Shown piece after piece: positions 31,923-41,165 of a DNA stretch of 64,000 bases (positions within the stretch are counted from its first letter, which is position 1; each line of letters opens with the position of its first letter). Below the pieces are notes generated by a model. The model saw only the letters and a list, made by a program, of their open reading frames with translations. It ran no database searches and was not told the origin of the DNA. The position numbers and the translations under genes are program-made. The DNA is from Helicobacter sp. 12S02232-10 (GTDB lineage Bacteria; Campylobacterota; Campylobacteria; Campylobacterales; Helicobacteraceae). The DNA is taken from positions 1-64,000 of the forward strand of contig NZ_MLAQ01000003.1 in NCBI RefSeq assembly GCF_002272895.1. Reading direction: 5' to 3'.

Positions 31923-32807
31923 ATGACGATAAGCGTTCCTGCAACAAGCGCAAATTTAGGACCTGGTTTTGATTCCTTGGGATTAAGTCTTGATTTTAGA
32001 AATTATTTTAATATTACCCCCTCCACTCTTACAAGTATTCAACTCGTTGGGGAGGGTGAAGGATTTCCAAAATTTCGCGTTGATAATATGTTTGTGAAAA
32101 TATTCAAAAAAACCTTATCAGATCTTGGAATGTCAGAGCGTGATTTCAGATTTTTTTTTAAGAATAAAATTCCCATTTCTAGAGGAATGGGAAGTAGTTC
32201 GGCAGTTATCGTGGGGGCGATTAGTGCAGCTCATTATTTAGTCAAAAATAGTTTAGATAGGAGAGAGATTGTTAATGCAGCTCTTCTTTATGAGTCTCAT
32301 CCTGATAATATCACACCGGCTGTTTATGGTGGGTTTAATGTTGCGGTTGTGGAACATAAGAAAGTTTATCAATTAAAGCAGGAAATCCCTCAAGTGCTTA
32401 AAGCAGTGATGGTTGTACCCAATCGTTCAATTTCTACTAAATACTCTAGACAAACCCTTCCAAAGCGGTATTCAAGTGCAGAAAGTGTTTTTAATCTTTC
32501 GCGTGCTTCATTAATGAGTATGGCTTTTGTGCAGGGAAAATGGGAGTTTTTAAGATTGGCTTCCAAAGATAGATTTCATCAAGAAAGAAGAATGAAACAT
32601 TTTCCCATTCTGTTTGCAGTTCAAAAAACTGCTTTAGAAAATGGAGCTTTAATGAGCACACTTTCTGGGAGCGGGTCTTCTTTTTTTAATATGTGTTATG
32701 AAGACGATGCACAAAGACTCTCAGAAATTTTTAATAAAAAATTTCCAAACTTTAGAGTTTTTGTTTTAAACTTTGATAATCAAGGCGTTGTTCTTGAGCA
32801 AGAATAA
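31923..32807 (+). CDS. thrB: Homoserine kinase
   Basis: The 294-residue GHMP kinase phosphorylates homoserine for threonine synthesis. It begins SVPATSANLGPGFDSLGLSL, has the phosphate loop PISRGMGSSSAVIVGAISAA near 88, and the third motif STLSGSGSSFFNM near 252. Position and length agree with H. pylori HP1050. It is followed by a ylxR gene after 18 bp. Confidence 0.95.
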   Translation: MTISVPATSANLGPGFDSLGLSLDFRNYFNITPSTLTSIQLVGEGEGFPKFRVDNMFVKIFKKTLSDLGMSERDFRFFFKNKIPISRGMGSSSAVIVGAISAAHYLVKNSLDRREIVNAALLYESHPDNITPAVYGGFNVAVVEHKKVYQLKQEIPQVLKAVMVVPNRSISTKYSRQTLPKRYSSAESVFNLSRASLMSMAFVQGKWEFLRLASKDRFHQERRMKHFPILFAVQKTALENGALMSTLSGSGSSFFNMCYEDDAQRLSEIFNKKFPNFRVFVLNFDNQGVVLEQE

Positions 32808-32825
32808 GCTAATTTTGGTATAATT

Positions 32826-33113
32826 ATGGGTCAATTGATAGATTTTAGAAAGTTCTCATCTCAAAATGCTGTCAGAATGTGCGTTTGTTGCCGCCAGCGT
32901 TTTATGCAAAGCGAGCTTTTCAGGCTTCAGATAAATAACGCAGGGATTAAGCTATTTGACGGGAATGGCAGAAGTTTTTATTTGTGTGAGAAGTGTATCA
33001 ATAGCAGTAAAATTATCATAAGTTTGACTAAACTCAAAAACGCCCCCAAAGACAAAAATATTATCAAAGAGCAGATAGAGGAGATTAGAATTAAATGGCA
33101 AAAGTTAGATTGA
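32826..33113 (+). CDS. YlxR-family (DUF448) RNA-binding protein
   Basis: The 95-residue protein has RMCVCCRQRFMQSELFRLQ, the R-x-C-x-x-C YlxR signature, and then GNGRSFYLCEKC. YlxR binds RNA and is encoded beside infB in many bacteria. The gene overlaps infB by 19 bp. A TATAAT runs at 32819-32824, immediately before the ATG; if it were a promoter its transcripts would lack this start. Confidence 0.87.
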   Translation: MGQLIDFRKFSSQNAVRMCVCCRQRFMQSELFRLQINNAGIKLFDGNGRSFYLCEKCINSSKIIISLTKLKNAPKDKNIIKEQIEEIRIKWQKLD

Positions 33114-35686
33114 CAGAGATTGCAACTGAAGCAGGTAAGAGCTCAAAAGAAGTGTTGGAAAAAGCTAAAGAAATGGGCTTGAATGTCAAAACCGTCTCAA
33201 GCGGTTTGAGTGACGAAGAGGCTGCTTATCTGTATGAATATATCACTACCGGAGTCAATAATCATTCCAAAAATATTTCTAAAGCTAAAGTTGTTAAAGA
33301 AGTGAAAAAATCACAGGTCAAAGAGACAAAAACTTCCGTAAAGGAAACAAAGACCAAGAAAAATTTTGAAGAAACTTCTGAGTCTAAAGCGTCTGAAACA
33401 GAGCCCCAACCCCAAGAGTCTGTAACTTTAGAAGAGACAAAGCCTATTGTAGAGAAAATTGTAACCCAAATTCAAACAGGTGTCGCTAGAAGAACGGGTA
33501 TTCGTATCGTCAAAAAGGGGAACGATGAAAAAACTCCTGCTGTTACAGAATCTAAAAAATACCAATATGCTCCTTCTGCTCAAGAGATGCTTGAAGAGTT
33601 GAGAAATGAACAGGAAAAGGGAACTAAAAAATCCAAAAAACCCCTTAAGCCTAAAATCCATAATACTCACAAGATTAAAGAGCATAAAATAGATTTGCTT
33701 AGTGATAGGGATTTGAAAGAAGTGGATGCATATGATGAAGAGCAAAATGAAATTATGCTTTTTGATTTGCACCAGCAAGATATTCGTGATGAAGAAGAAG
33801 AAAATCAAGTTAAACAAGCGATTACAGATAGGATCAAGGTTCATAAAAAAAATCCTTGGATGAGCGATGGGAGCATTAAAAGAAGCACAAAAAGGAGAAG
33901 ACCTCCTAAACAAGAAGCTTTAGTCAAGGTTGCTCAAAGTGTCATCAGTATTCCTGAGGAAATCCGCGTGTATGAGTTTGCTGATATTGCTGGCAGAAGT
34001 TTGGCAGAAGTTGTGAAAGTCTTATTTAATCTTGGAATGATGGTAACCAAAAATGATTTTTTAGACCGAGATGCGATTGAGATTTTAGCAGATGAATTTA
34101 AAATAGAGGTTTCAATTCAAGATACTTCTGGAGAGCTTGAATATGTAGAGCAACAACAAGTTTCAGATACATTAAAAGAACGTCCGCCTGTGGTAACGAT
34201 TATGGGTCACGTCGATCACGGAAAAACTTCTTTGCTTGATAAGATACGAGATACAAGAGTTGCAGGAGGTGAGGCAGGAGGTATTACCCAACATATTGGG
34301 GCTTATATGGTTGAGAAAAATGGAAAAATGATTTCTTTTATTGATACTCCCGGTCACGAAGCTTTTAGTCAGATGAGAAGTCGCGGGGCTCAAGTTACAG
34401 ACATTGCTATTATTGTCATTGCTGCTGATGATGGGGTAAAACAACAAACGATTGAAGCTTTTAATCATGCTAAGTCTGCAGGGGTGCAAATTATTGTTGC
34501 AATGAATAAAATGGATAAGGAAAATGCTAATCCCGATAAGTTGAAAGCTGAATGTGCCGAGCTTGGATTCAATCCAATTGATTGGGGTGGGGAATATGAA
34601 TTTATACCAATTTCAGCAAGAAGTGGGGAGGGTATTGATCGTTTGCTTGAAACAATCTTAATTCAAGCTGAAGTAATGGAATTAAAAGCTGATCCTTATG
34701 CAAGTCCTAGAGCTGTTATTTTAGAAGGTAGTGTTGAAAAAGGAAGGGGTCCTGTAGCGACATTGATTGTTCAGAATGGAACCTTAAGGGTTGGAGATTC
34801 TATCGTTGCAGATACAGCTTTTGGGCGTGTGCGAGCTTTAATTGACGATCAAGGCAGGAGTGTTAGCGAGTTATCTCCTTCGTGGGTTGCAGCCGTTACA
34901 GGTTTATCAGAAGTACCGAGTGCAGGTTGTATCCTTATGGGCGTAGAAAATGATTCTATTGCAAAAGAATATGCCCAGAAAAGAGCGACTTATTTGCGTC
35001 AAAAAGAATTGAGCAAAAGCACAAAAGTTTCTTTTGATGAGCTTTCACAAATGGTTGCCAAAGGACAGCTTAAATCTATCCCAATTGTAGTAAAAGCCGA
35101 TACACAAGGAAGTTTGGAAGCTATTAAGGCGAGTTTGCAAAAACTCAATAATGATGAGGTTGAAATTAATATTATTAGTAGCGGGGTAGGCGGGATTACT
35201 GAAAGCGATATTGCATTGGCGGCTGCAAGTAGTAATTCTTTGATTTTGGGTTTTAATGTTAGACCGACAGGAGTAGTCAAGATTAAGGCAAAAGAGTTGG
35301 GCGTTGAAATCAAAACTTATTCGATTATTTATGGGCTTATTGATGATGTAAAAGCTTTGGTTTCAGGATTGATGTCCCCACTTATTGAAGAAGAAAATAC
35401 TGGTCAGGCAGAAGTTAGAAATACTTTTATGATTTCAAAAATCGGGACGATTGCAGGTTGTATGGTTACAGAAGGGATCATTGCTAGAGGTATCAACGTG
35501 CGTTTGATACGCGATGGGGTTGTTATTCATACAGGGGCGATTGCTTCGTTGAAACGTTTTAAAGACGATGCTAAAGAAGTTGCTAAAGGTTATGAATGCG
35601 GGATAATGTTGGAAAATTATAACGATATTCAAGTCGGGGATATATTTGAAACTTATAAAGAGGTTCAAAAGGCTCAAGTGATTTGA
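33095..35686 (+). CDS. infB: Translation initiation factor IF-2
   Basis: The 863-residue GTPase places initiator tRNA on the 30S subunit. It has an IF2N domain (residues 1-50), a long Lys/Glu-rich linker to about residue 300, a second IF2N, and the G domain with G1 GHVDHGKTS, G3 DTPGHEA, and G4 NKMDKE. Domains II to IV follow with GSVEKGRGPVATL and VKADTQGSLEAI. The length is normal. It is coupled to ylxR upstream and to rbfA and rimP downstream, in H. pylori order. Confidence 0.97.
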   Translation: MAKVRLTEIATEAGKSSKEVLEKAKEMGLNVKTVSSGLSDEEAAYLYEYITTGVNNHSKNISKAKVVKEVKKSQVKETKTSVKETKTKKNFEETSESKASETEPQPQESVTLEETKPIVEKIVTQIQTGVARRTGIRIVKKGNDEKTPAVTESKKYQYAPSAQEMLEELRNEQEKGTKKSKKPLKPKIHNTHKIKEHKIDLLSDRDLKEVDAYDEEQNEIMLFDLHQQDIRDEEEENQVKQAITDRIKVHKKNPWMSDGSIKRSTKRRRPPKQEALVKVAQSVISIPEEIRVYEFADIAGRSLAEVVKVLFNLGMMVTKNDFLDRDAIEILADEFKIEVSIQDTSGELEYVEQQQVSDTLKERPPVVTIMGHVDHGKTSLLDKIRDTRVAGGEAGGITQHIGAYMVEKNGKMISFIDTPGHEAFSQMRSRGAQVTDIAIIVIAADDGVKQQTIEAFNHAKSAGVQIIVAMNKMDKENANPDKLKAECAELGFNPIDWGGEYEFIPISARSGEGIDRLLETILIQAEVMELKADPYASPRAVILEGSVEKGRGPVATLIVQNGTLRVGDSIVADTAFGRVRALIDDQGRSVSELSPSWVAAVTGLSEVPSAGCILMGVENDSIAKEYAQKRATYLRQKELSKSTKVSFDELSQMVAKGQLKSIPIVVKADTQGSLEAIKASLQKLNNDEVEINIISSGVGGITESDIALAAASSNSLILGFNVRPTGVVKIKAKELGVEIKTYSIIYGLIDDVKALVSGLMSPLIEEENTGQAEVRNTFMISKIGTIAGCMVTEGIIARGINVRLIRDGVVIHTGAIASLKRFKDDAKEVAKGYECGIMLENYNDIQVGDIFETYKEVQKAQVI

Positions 35687-35698
35687 AAAAGAGAATTG

Positions 35699-36073
35699 AT
35701 GGATAAAAGTATTCGTTTGCAACGCACAGAATCGGTTTTAAAAGAAATCCTCCAAGAGGCTCTTTGTTCTTTGGGAGATATAAAGTTGAATGCTTTGGGG
35801 ATTACAAATGTAAATTGCTCAAAAGGCAAATACTATGCAGAGGTTTTGATCCATCCTGATTTTCATACGCAAGATGAGCAAAAGCAGATTTTATCAAGTC
35901 TCAAAAAAGCAGAAGGTATTTTGAAAGAATATGTTTTAAATTCTAGCGGGTGGTATAAATGCCCGAGATTGAATTTTAGCTTTGATGATAGCTTGGAAAA
36001 AACCAAAACTCTTGATGATATTTTTGCTCAAATTGCTAAAAAGAAGAATGAAGGAAAAGTAGATGATTCATAA
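35699..36073 (+). CDS. rbfA: Ribosome-binding factor A
   Basis: The ~124-residue KH-type protein matures 16S rRNA at the 30S subunit. It shows IRLQRTESVLKEILQEAL at the N-terminus, then the strand region GITNVNCSKGKYYAEVLI and a helix with EGILKEYVLNSSG. CPRLNFSFDDSLEKTKTLDDIF matches the family end. I use ATG 35699 rather than TTG 35696. It overlaps rimP by 11 bp. Confidence 0.9.
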   Translation: MDKSIRLQRTESVLKEILQEALCSLGDIKLNALGITNVNCSKGKYYAEVLIHPDFHTQDEQKQILSSLKKAEGILKEYVLNSSGWYKCPRLNFSFDDSLEKTKTLDDIFAQIAKKKNEGKVDDS

Positions 36074-36503
36074 AGAGCTTGAAGATAAATTGGAGCAAAT
36101 GATTCAAACCTTAGGATGCGAGCTTTATGATATTTCTTTTTTGAAAGAAAATAACATAGATATTTTAAGGGTCAGTATTATGGCTAAAAACGGCAATACG
36201 ACACTTGATGTTTGCCAAGAAGTCAGTGAGTTGATTTCGCCGTTGCTTGATGTGTATGATCCTATCAGTATGAAATATACTTTAGAGGTGAGTTCTCCAG
36301 GAGTGGAGCGTTTATTGAAGACAACAAGACATTTTAGGCATTCCATAGGCGAGGAAGTATTTGTAAAAACGATGGATAAAGAAGAATTCGAAGCTATTCT
36401 TAAGAGTGCAGATGATAAGGGTGCAGTTTTTGAGACTGAAGCAGGAGAGAAATTTTATCCTTTTGAGGATTTGAAAAAAGTCAAGACTATTTTTCGATGG
36501 TAG
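36063..36503 (+). CDS. rimP: Ribosome maturation factor RimP
   Basis: The 146-residue protein helps assemble the 30S subunit. Typical segments are GCELYDISFLKENN near 19, TLDVCQEVSELISPLLDVYD near 48 and YTLEVSSPGVERLLKTTRHF near 70, the last with the conserved SSPG-x-x-R-L. A short C-terminal SH3-like domain follows. It overlaps rbfA and ends 22 bp before the converging queC. Confidence 0.92.
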   Translation: MIHKELEDKLEQMIQTLGCELYDISFLKENNIDILRVSIMAKNGNTTLDVCQEVSELISPLLDVYDPISMKYTLEVSSPGVERLLKTTRHFRHSIGEEVFVKTMDKEEFEAILKSADDKGAVFETEAGEKFYPFEDLKKVKTIFRW

Positions 36504-36524
36504 GCAAAGAGTTGATTCTTGTTT

Positions 36525-37211
36525 TCAGTGTTGATGGGCATAGGTTTTGAGATATTTTTCATAAGCTTTTTTGCGTAGTATGCACGCGTTACATACTCCA
36601 CATCCATAGCCCCATTCTTGATAATTGCTTCTATTGCCTTCATAGCAAGTATGCGTGTCTTCAAGCACGATTTGAAGTACTCCTAAATCTTTTGCAAGCG
36701 CAAATTCTTTGGCTTTATCAAGATGCATTAGTGGTGTATGGATTTGAATATTTGTTTCAGAACCGAGATTTAAAGAATTTTCAATGGCATCAATAAAGTT
36801 TTCTCTGCAATCGGGGTATCCGCTATAGTCTTGTTCTGAAACCCCTAATGCAATATGTTGCGCCCCGATTTTTTGAGCAAAACTATGAACAATCGTGATA
36901 AAAAGGGCATTGCGATTAGGCACAAATGAAGCGGGTAAATTTGAGTTGGTCAAATGAGGGTCATTGATATTTTTTTGGTTGTTTTGCAACAATGCAGACT
37001 CTACAATTTGGGAAAAAAAACTTATATTGATAATATGAAAGGGCAAGGAAAGTTTTTGAGCGATGAGTTTTGCTTGCGTAAGCTCAATTTTATGTTTTTG
37101 ATTATAATCAAATCCTACCAGTACGACCTCATCAAATTCTTTTTTTGCCCAAGCTGCCACTGTTGTGCTGTCTTGCCCTCCGCTAAAGCTTACAACGCAT
37201 TTTCTTGCCAT
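36525..37211 (-). CDS. queC: 7-cyano-7-deazaguanine synthase QueC
   Basis: The 228-residue enzyme makes preQ0, the queuosine precursor, from carboxy-deazaguanine. The N-terminal PP-loop is SFSGGQDSTTVAAWA. The C-terminal zinc site is formed by Cys in HTCYEG and CGVCNACILRKKAYEKY. The middle contains VPNRNALFITIVHSFAQKIGA, typical of QueC. Start and length are normal. It is transcribed against rimP and divergently from the next gene. Confidence 0.95.
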   Translation of the reverse strand: MARKCVVSFSGGQDSTTVAAWAKKEFDEVVLVGFDYNQKHKIELTQAKLIAQKLSLPFHIINISFFSQIVESALLQNNQKNINDPHLTNSNLPASFVPNRNALFITIVHSFAQKIGAQHIALGVSEQDYSGYPDCRENFIDAIENSLNLGSETNIQIHTPLMHLDKAKEFALAKDLGVLQIVLEDTHTCYEGNRSNYQEWGYGCGVCNACILRKKAYEKYLKTYAHQH

Positions 37212-37247
37212 TATTTTCCTTCATTAAAATCAATTTTAGAGCTTTGA

Positions 37248-37253
37248 TATAAT
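37248..37253 (+). promoter_or_regulatory. -10 box of the nucleotidyltransferase gene
   Basis: TATAAT at 37248-37253, 25 bp before the ATG, in the short gap between the divergent queC and nucleotidyltransferase genes. No good -35 box is visible. Confidence 0.5.
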
Positions 37254-37278
37254 ACAAATAATTTCTTTAAGGATAAAA

Positions 37279-38559
37279 ATGTTCGCGATCAATTTGCCCT
37301 CAAAAGTTCAAAAAATAATCAAAACATTGGAGAATAATGGATTTGAAGCTTTTGTAGTCGGGGGTTGTGTGCGTGACAGCTTGCTCAAAGAAAAATTTTC
37401 AAGATTTGCGAATCTCATTCCCAAAGATTGGGATATTGCTACATCTGCAAAGCCTTTTGAGGCAATGGGGGTTTTGAAATCTGCAAAGTTCTTAGTTGTT
37501 CCCACTGGTATCAAACACGGAACAATTAGTGCAATTGATGGAAAAAAAGTTTATGAAGTCACCACGTACCGCATTGATGGAGAATATGAAGACTATCGCA
37601 AACCTAAGGAAATTTTTTTTATTCAAAATCTTTTGCAAGATTTAAGCAGGCGGGATTTTACATTCAATGCAATGGCTTATCATTCTACTTTAGGGCTTGT
37701 CGATCCTTATGGGGGGCAAGGGGACTTGGAAGAGGGGTTGATTGCCGCAGTTGGAGACCCACATAAACGTTTTCAAGAAGATGCATTGAGGATTTTGCGC
37801 GCTTTAAGATTTGCTTCAAGATTTGGTTTTAAAATCAGTGCTTTGACTAAAGAGGCAATTTTTTCTCACCAAAGACTTTTAGATTTTATTTCAAAAGAAC
37901 GTATCAGAGAGGAATTTAATGGCATACTTTGTGGAGAATTTGCAGAAGATATATGTAAGGAATATGTCCAAATTATCTCTTTTATTTTTAAAAATATTGG
38001 TGTTGATTTTGAAAAAAATATTTCTGTTTTTGAAGTTCTAAACCATTGTCCCAATGATTTTTGTATCCGAATGGCAGCTTTGTTTTGCACTATAAAAAAA
38101 CCTAAAGAATCACTTCAGGATTTTTTGGAAGAATTTAAATATGATAAAAAAACGCGAAAAACCATTATTGAACTTTTTCAATACGCTTCTTTGGATTTTT
38201 CCACTCAAGAAAACCAGATAAAAAAACATTTGCAACTTTTAGGAAAAGAGAAATTTAAAATGCTTTTGGAGCTTAAAATTGCTCAAGCTAAAGCATTTGC
38301 ACTTACTGATAGAATTGAAAAGTTTTATGAAATTAGTGTAAAATCTCAAAAGATTTTACACAATCAAGAGGCGTTTATGCTTCAGGATTTATCAATCAAT
38401 GGGAATGATATTAAAAAATTAGGGATTCAAGAGGGAAAAGAAATAAAAATAATACTTGAATACGCCCTTGATGGGGTGGTTAATAAGAAAGTGCCAAACT
38501 CTAGAGATGCTTTGATTGTTTTTATCAAAAATTTTATTCAATCAAATATTGGTTCCTAA
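37279..38559 (+). CDS. CCA-adding / polyA polymerase-type nucleotidyltransferase
   Basis: The 426-residue protein is a class II nucleotidyltransferase. It contains VVGGCVRDSLL (near 28), KDWDIATSAKP (catalytic Asp pair, near 55), LSRRDFTFNAMAYHS (near 121) and EDALRILRALRFASRFGF (near 176). It should add or repair tRNA 3' CCA ends, or act as polyA polymerase; the two cannot be told apart by eye. A single member would normally be the CCA enzyme, although both tRNA genes here encode CCA already. In H. pylori the same gene neighbours the queC homologue. Confidence 0.9.
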   Translation: MFAINLPSKVQKIIKTLENNGFEAFVVGGCVRDSLLKEKFSRFANLIPKDWDIATSAKPFEAMGVLKSAKFLVVPTGIKHGTISAIDGKKVYEVTTYRIDGEYEDYRKPKEIFFIQNLLQDLSRRDFTFNAMAYHSTLGLVDPYGGQGDLEEGLIAAVGDPHKRFQEDALRILRALRFASRFGFKISALTKEAIFSHQRLLDFISKERIREEFNGILCGEFAEDICKEYVQIISFIFKNIGVDFEKNISVFEVLNHCPNDFCIRMAALFCTIKKPKESLQDFLEEFKYDKKTRKTIIELFQYASLDFSTQENQIKKHLQLLGKEKFKMLLELKIAQAKAFALTDRIEKFYEISVKSQKILHNQEAFMLQDLSINGNDIKKLGIQEGKEIKIILEYALDGVVNKKVPNSRDALIVFIKNFIQSNIGS

Positions 38560-38608
38560 GATAGACATCAATCAAAGAGAGTTGTAAGTATATCCATTGA
38601 AATCGGAA

Positions 38609-38843
38609 ATGAAATTAAATTTAGTAGAACAAATACTAAAAATCAATCCACACAAAACAATCCCAATTAAAGCAAAAATTCAAAAAAATCGACAATTCTT
38701 CAGGTAAATTCCCTTCCACTCAAAAACAAATGGATTTTTGTAAAGCCATTGCAAAACCTCTAAATATCAATTTACCAAAAAACTTAGGCATCAAAAAATT
38801 CAATGAAAAATATGCAATCTTTTTCCATTTTTTTATCCTTTAA
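38609..38843 (+). pseudogene. Remnant of a topoisomerase-type C-terminal domain
   Basis: Two frames give one coherent sequence. ATG 38609 opens MKLNLVEQILKINPHKTIP...KIQK, and after an A-tract near 38680-38695 the second frame reads KKIDNSSGKFPSTQKQMDF then CKAIAKPLNINLPKN and KFNEKYAI to a stop at 38843. The P-S/T-x-K-Q-x-x-F/Y-A/C-x-x-L/I-A pattern resembles the small C-terminal repeat of DNA topoisomerases carried on plasmids and integrative elements. Such genes occur in Helicobacter plasticity-zone elements, so this may be a scar of one. Only about 75 codons remain. Confidence 0.45.
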
Positions 38844-38846
38844 GTC

Positions 38847-38878
38847 TTGACTGGGGGGGGGGGGATAAATGATAGAAT
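38847..38878 (+). promoter_or_regulatory. Promoter with a 12-G tract in the spacer, probable phase-variable switch
   Basis: TTGACT (38847-38852) is followed by 12 consecutive G (38853-38864), six more bases, and TAGAAT (38873-38878). The spacer is 20 bp as sequenced; nine G would give the ideal 17 and ten G 18. Slippage in the G tract would therefore alter transcription of the outer-membrane protein gene 40 bp downstream. The same mechanism is known for Neisseria porA/fetA promoters and for some Helicobacter outer-membrane genes. Confidence 0.75.
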
Positions 38879-38917
38879 TCATAGTTAATATTTATTAAAT
38901 GAACCTAAGGAGGTCGT

Positions 38918-39787
38918 ATGAAAAAAATGGTTTCAGCTTTAAGTGCAATGAGTATTTTTTTAATTTCAAATAGTCTATATGCAGATGATATTGATGAACA
39001 AATCCAAAAACTTGAAAAAGAAAATAAGCTTTTAGAATTAAAACAAAAGCAAAAAGAACTTCAAGCAGGAGTAACAAATCAAAATCAAAACGATAAAGCA
39101 AATCAATCTAAAAATGCAAAACAAAATTCGAAAAATGGTTTTTCAGTGGGGATTGAGGGGACTCTTGGAAGCGTTGATGATGAATTGTATGACTTTAATC
39201 GTACATCAAAAGCAAGAGTATCCACAACTTCAGATACCTCTACTTCTTTTGATTTAGGTTTAATGATGGGTTACCAACATTATTTTGGGCAGAGCCAAAG
39301 ACACGGTATCAAGGTTTCAGGGCATATTTATTCAGGGTTTGGAAATAGTTGGGTAAAAAGTGGTTCATCAAGTGCAGGAAGTCAAGATCAAGTCGCCAAA
39401 GTTTCCTATATTCCAATTAAAATCGGGCTTGATGTAAAATATCTATGGGATTTTTTAGAAAGAGGCAAGCACACTTTGGGATTAAATGTGGGAGTGGGAT
39501 ATCAAGAAGATATGTATGTTAGTGGGAAGCTAGAAGACCAGAGTCCAAACAGTAACACTCAAGATTTAAAATTAAATTCCATTTTTTCGGGCAATGTCTA
39601 TCCTGTAATCGGATTGCATTATTATTATTCACACCACCAGTTTGAGTTGATGTGGAGAGGCGGAGGGGCTTTGATTGGAGTGAGCAGTGAATCAGAAACT
39701 TTAAATAATGCTGAATCCAATGACTATATAAATCAAAAAATACTTTCACGCTCCTATCTGACATTTAATTATGCCTACAGGTTTTAA
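38918..39787 (+). CDS. Outer-membrane beta-barrel protein, expression probably phase-variable
   Basis: The 289-residue protein starts with a signal peptide (KKMVSALSAMSIFLISNSLYADD). A Glu/Lys/Gln coiled-coil stretch follows (residues 27-75, such as QIQKLEKENKLLELKQKQKE). The C-terminal 200 residues alternate as barrel strands, beginning NGFSVGIEGTLGS and ending SYLTFNYAYRF with a terminal Phe. AAGGAGGT gives a very strong ribosome-binding site. The poly-G promoter lies just upstream. The plan (coiled coil plus small barrel) is common in Helicobacter and Campylobacter surface proteins. Ligand unknown; I do not assign it to a Hop family. Confidence 0.82.
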   Translation: MKKMVSALSAMSIFLISNSLYADDIDEQIQKLEKENKLLELKQKQKELQAGVTNQNQNDKANQSKNAKQNSKNGFSVGIEGTLGSVDDELYDFNRTSKARVSTTSDTSTSFDLGLMMGYQHYFGQSQRHGIKVSGHIYSGFGNSWVKSGSSSAGSQDQVAKVSYIPIKIGLDVKYLWDFLERGKHTLGLNVGVGYQEDMYVSGKLEDQSPNSNTQDLKLNSIFSGNVYPVIGLHYYYSHHQFELMWRGGGALIGVSSESETLNNAESNDYINQKILSRSYLTFNYAYRF

Positions 39788-40135
39788 TCCTAATCAATTC
39801 TTTTTTTATACACCTATAACCTATTATGTGCCTATCTTATGTATGGCACATATAGGTATTTCAATCATAAAATATAAATATTTCAAATATTTTAAAATCT
39901 CAATCTTTTCTTTTATAGTTTTAAATATTTTAATCAATACCAATAACTTAAAACTGATTTTATTGAAAAATAAGCTTATAGCCTTATATGGGGTTTAAAA
40001 ATTCGAAAAATATGACAAAAACGTTGCATAAATAAGCTTTTTCATTCTATAATTTCAGGGAGCAAATAATGCAAAATTTTTGGCTTAATGTTGTTTTTTA
40101 GATGATAAAAATTATTTAGATTTTAAGGAAATTTA
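39788..40135. other. Non-coding gap with one strong hairpin
   Basis: This 348-bp AT-rich stretch lies between the outer-membrane protein gene and mnmA. It contains the hairpin at 39819-39857. A 75-codon ORF (39771-39998) crosses it but has random composition and no ribosome-binding site. A TATAAT-like TATAATTT near 40048 may serve mnmA. I see nothing else. Confidence 0.5.
39819..39857 (+). terminator. Stem-loop after the outer-membrane protein gene
   Basis: ACCTATTATGTGCC (39819-39832) and GGCACATATAGGT (39845-39857) form a 13-bp stem with one bulged T and a 12-nt loop. It lies 32 bp after the stop. The downstream T content is low, so it may protect the mRNA 3' end or act as a weak terminator. 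Confidence 0.5.
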
Positions 40136-41164
40136 ATGAAAGTAGCACTTTTAATGAGTGGAGGTGTGGACAGTTCTTATTCGGCCTATTTGTTAAAAAC
40201 TCAAGGTTATGAAGTTTTAGGTATTTATTTGAAGCTTCATGACAAGGAAGCAAAGCACCAGATGTTTTTAAGAAATTGTGAAAAGGTTTCTAAAAATTTA
40301 GGTTTTGAATTCAAAGTTATTGAAGCACAAGAAGAATTTAAAAAATCTGTTTATGATGAATTTGTGCAATCCTATAAGCGAGGTGAAACTCCAAATCCTT
40401 GCGCATTGTGCAATCCGCTGATGAAGTTTGGATTAGCAATGGATTATGCCTTGAAAATGGGTTGTGAAAAAATAGCTACAGGTCATTATGCAAGAATAGA
40501 GGAAATTGGGGGTATTAAAAGGATTCGAGAGGCAAAGGATAAAACCAAAGATCAGAGTTATTTTTTATATGCAATTTCGCAAGAAGCCATCAATCGTTTG
40601 ATTTTCCCGCTTGGAGATATGCTCAAAGAGGAAGTGAAGCCCAAAGCTTTTGAAGTGATGCCTTGGCTTGGGTCTTTAGAGACTTATAAGGAATCTCAAG
40701 AGATTTGTTTTGTTGAGACCGATTATATTGATATTTTAAAAAAACACACACAAGTTGAAGAGGAGGGGATTGTCAGGAATGCTGCTGGAAAAGAGGTTGG
40801 GAAGCATAAGGGTTATATGCAATATACGATCGGAAAACGCAAAGGCTTTAGCGTTAAAGGTGCGCACGAACCTCATTTTGTGCTTGGGATCAACCCGGAA
40901 AAAAATGAGATTATTGTGGGTAAAAAAGAAGATTTGGCAACTAATCGTGTCGAAGCTATCAATAAGTCCTTACTGCAAAATTTTAACGGGGGAGAATTTA
41001 AGGTAAAGATTCGCTATCGTAGCACTCCTTCAGAGGCCAAAATCATTATTGATGGAGATAGAATTATCGCCGAGCTTAAAGAACCTGTTTATGGAGTTGC
41101 TAAGGGACAGGCGTTGGTTGTTTATCAAGATGATAAAGTGTTGGGAGGCGGGGTGATTATTTAA
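40136..41164 (+). CDS. mnmA: tRNA 2-thiouridylase MnmA
   Basis: The 342-residue enzyme thiolates U34 of tRNAs for Lys, Glu and Gln. The PP-loop is [15 protein letters not shown]. The catalytic Cys pair lies in [14 protein letters not shown] (near 95) and [11 protein letters not shown] (near 190). [10 protein letters not shown] and [15 protein letters not shown] are conserved sections. It is followed by an 11-bp hairpin shared with the convergent gene. Confidence 0.96.
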   Translation: MKVALLMSGGVDSSYSAYLLKTQGYEVLGIYLKLHDKEAKHQMFLRNCEKVSKNLGFEFKVIEAQEEFKKSVYDEFVQSYKRGETPNPCALCNPLMKFGLAMDYALKMGCEKIATGHYARIEEIGGIKRIREAKDKTKDQSYFLYAISQEAINRLIFPLGDMLKEEVKPKAFEVMPWLGSLETYKESQEICFVETDYIDILKKHTQVEEEGIVRNAAGKEVGKHKGYMQYTIGKRKGFSVKGAHEPHFVLGINPEKNEIIVGKKEDLATNRVEAINKSLLQNFNGGEFKVKIRYRSTPSEAKIIIDGDRIIAELKEPVYGVAKGQALVVYQDDKVLGGGVII

Positions 41165-41165
41165 T

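Noticed and set aside
32819-32824. TATAAT directly before the ylxR start as a promoter
   Set aside because: Transcription would begin after the ATG, so it could not serve ylxR. It may be chance in AT-rich DNA, or at most an internal promoter for infB.
39771-39998. A 75-codon ORF after the outer-membrane protein gene
   Set aside because: It overlaps the barrel's last codons and the strong stem-loop, has no ribosome-binding site, and its Ile/Leu/Lys/Asn content is what AT-rich non-coding DNA gives.
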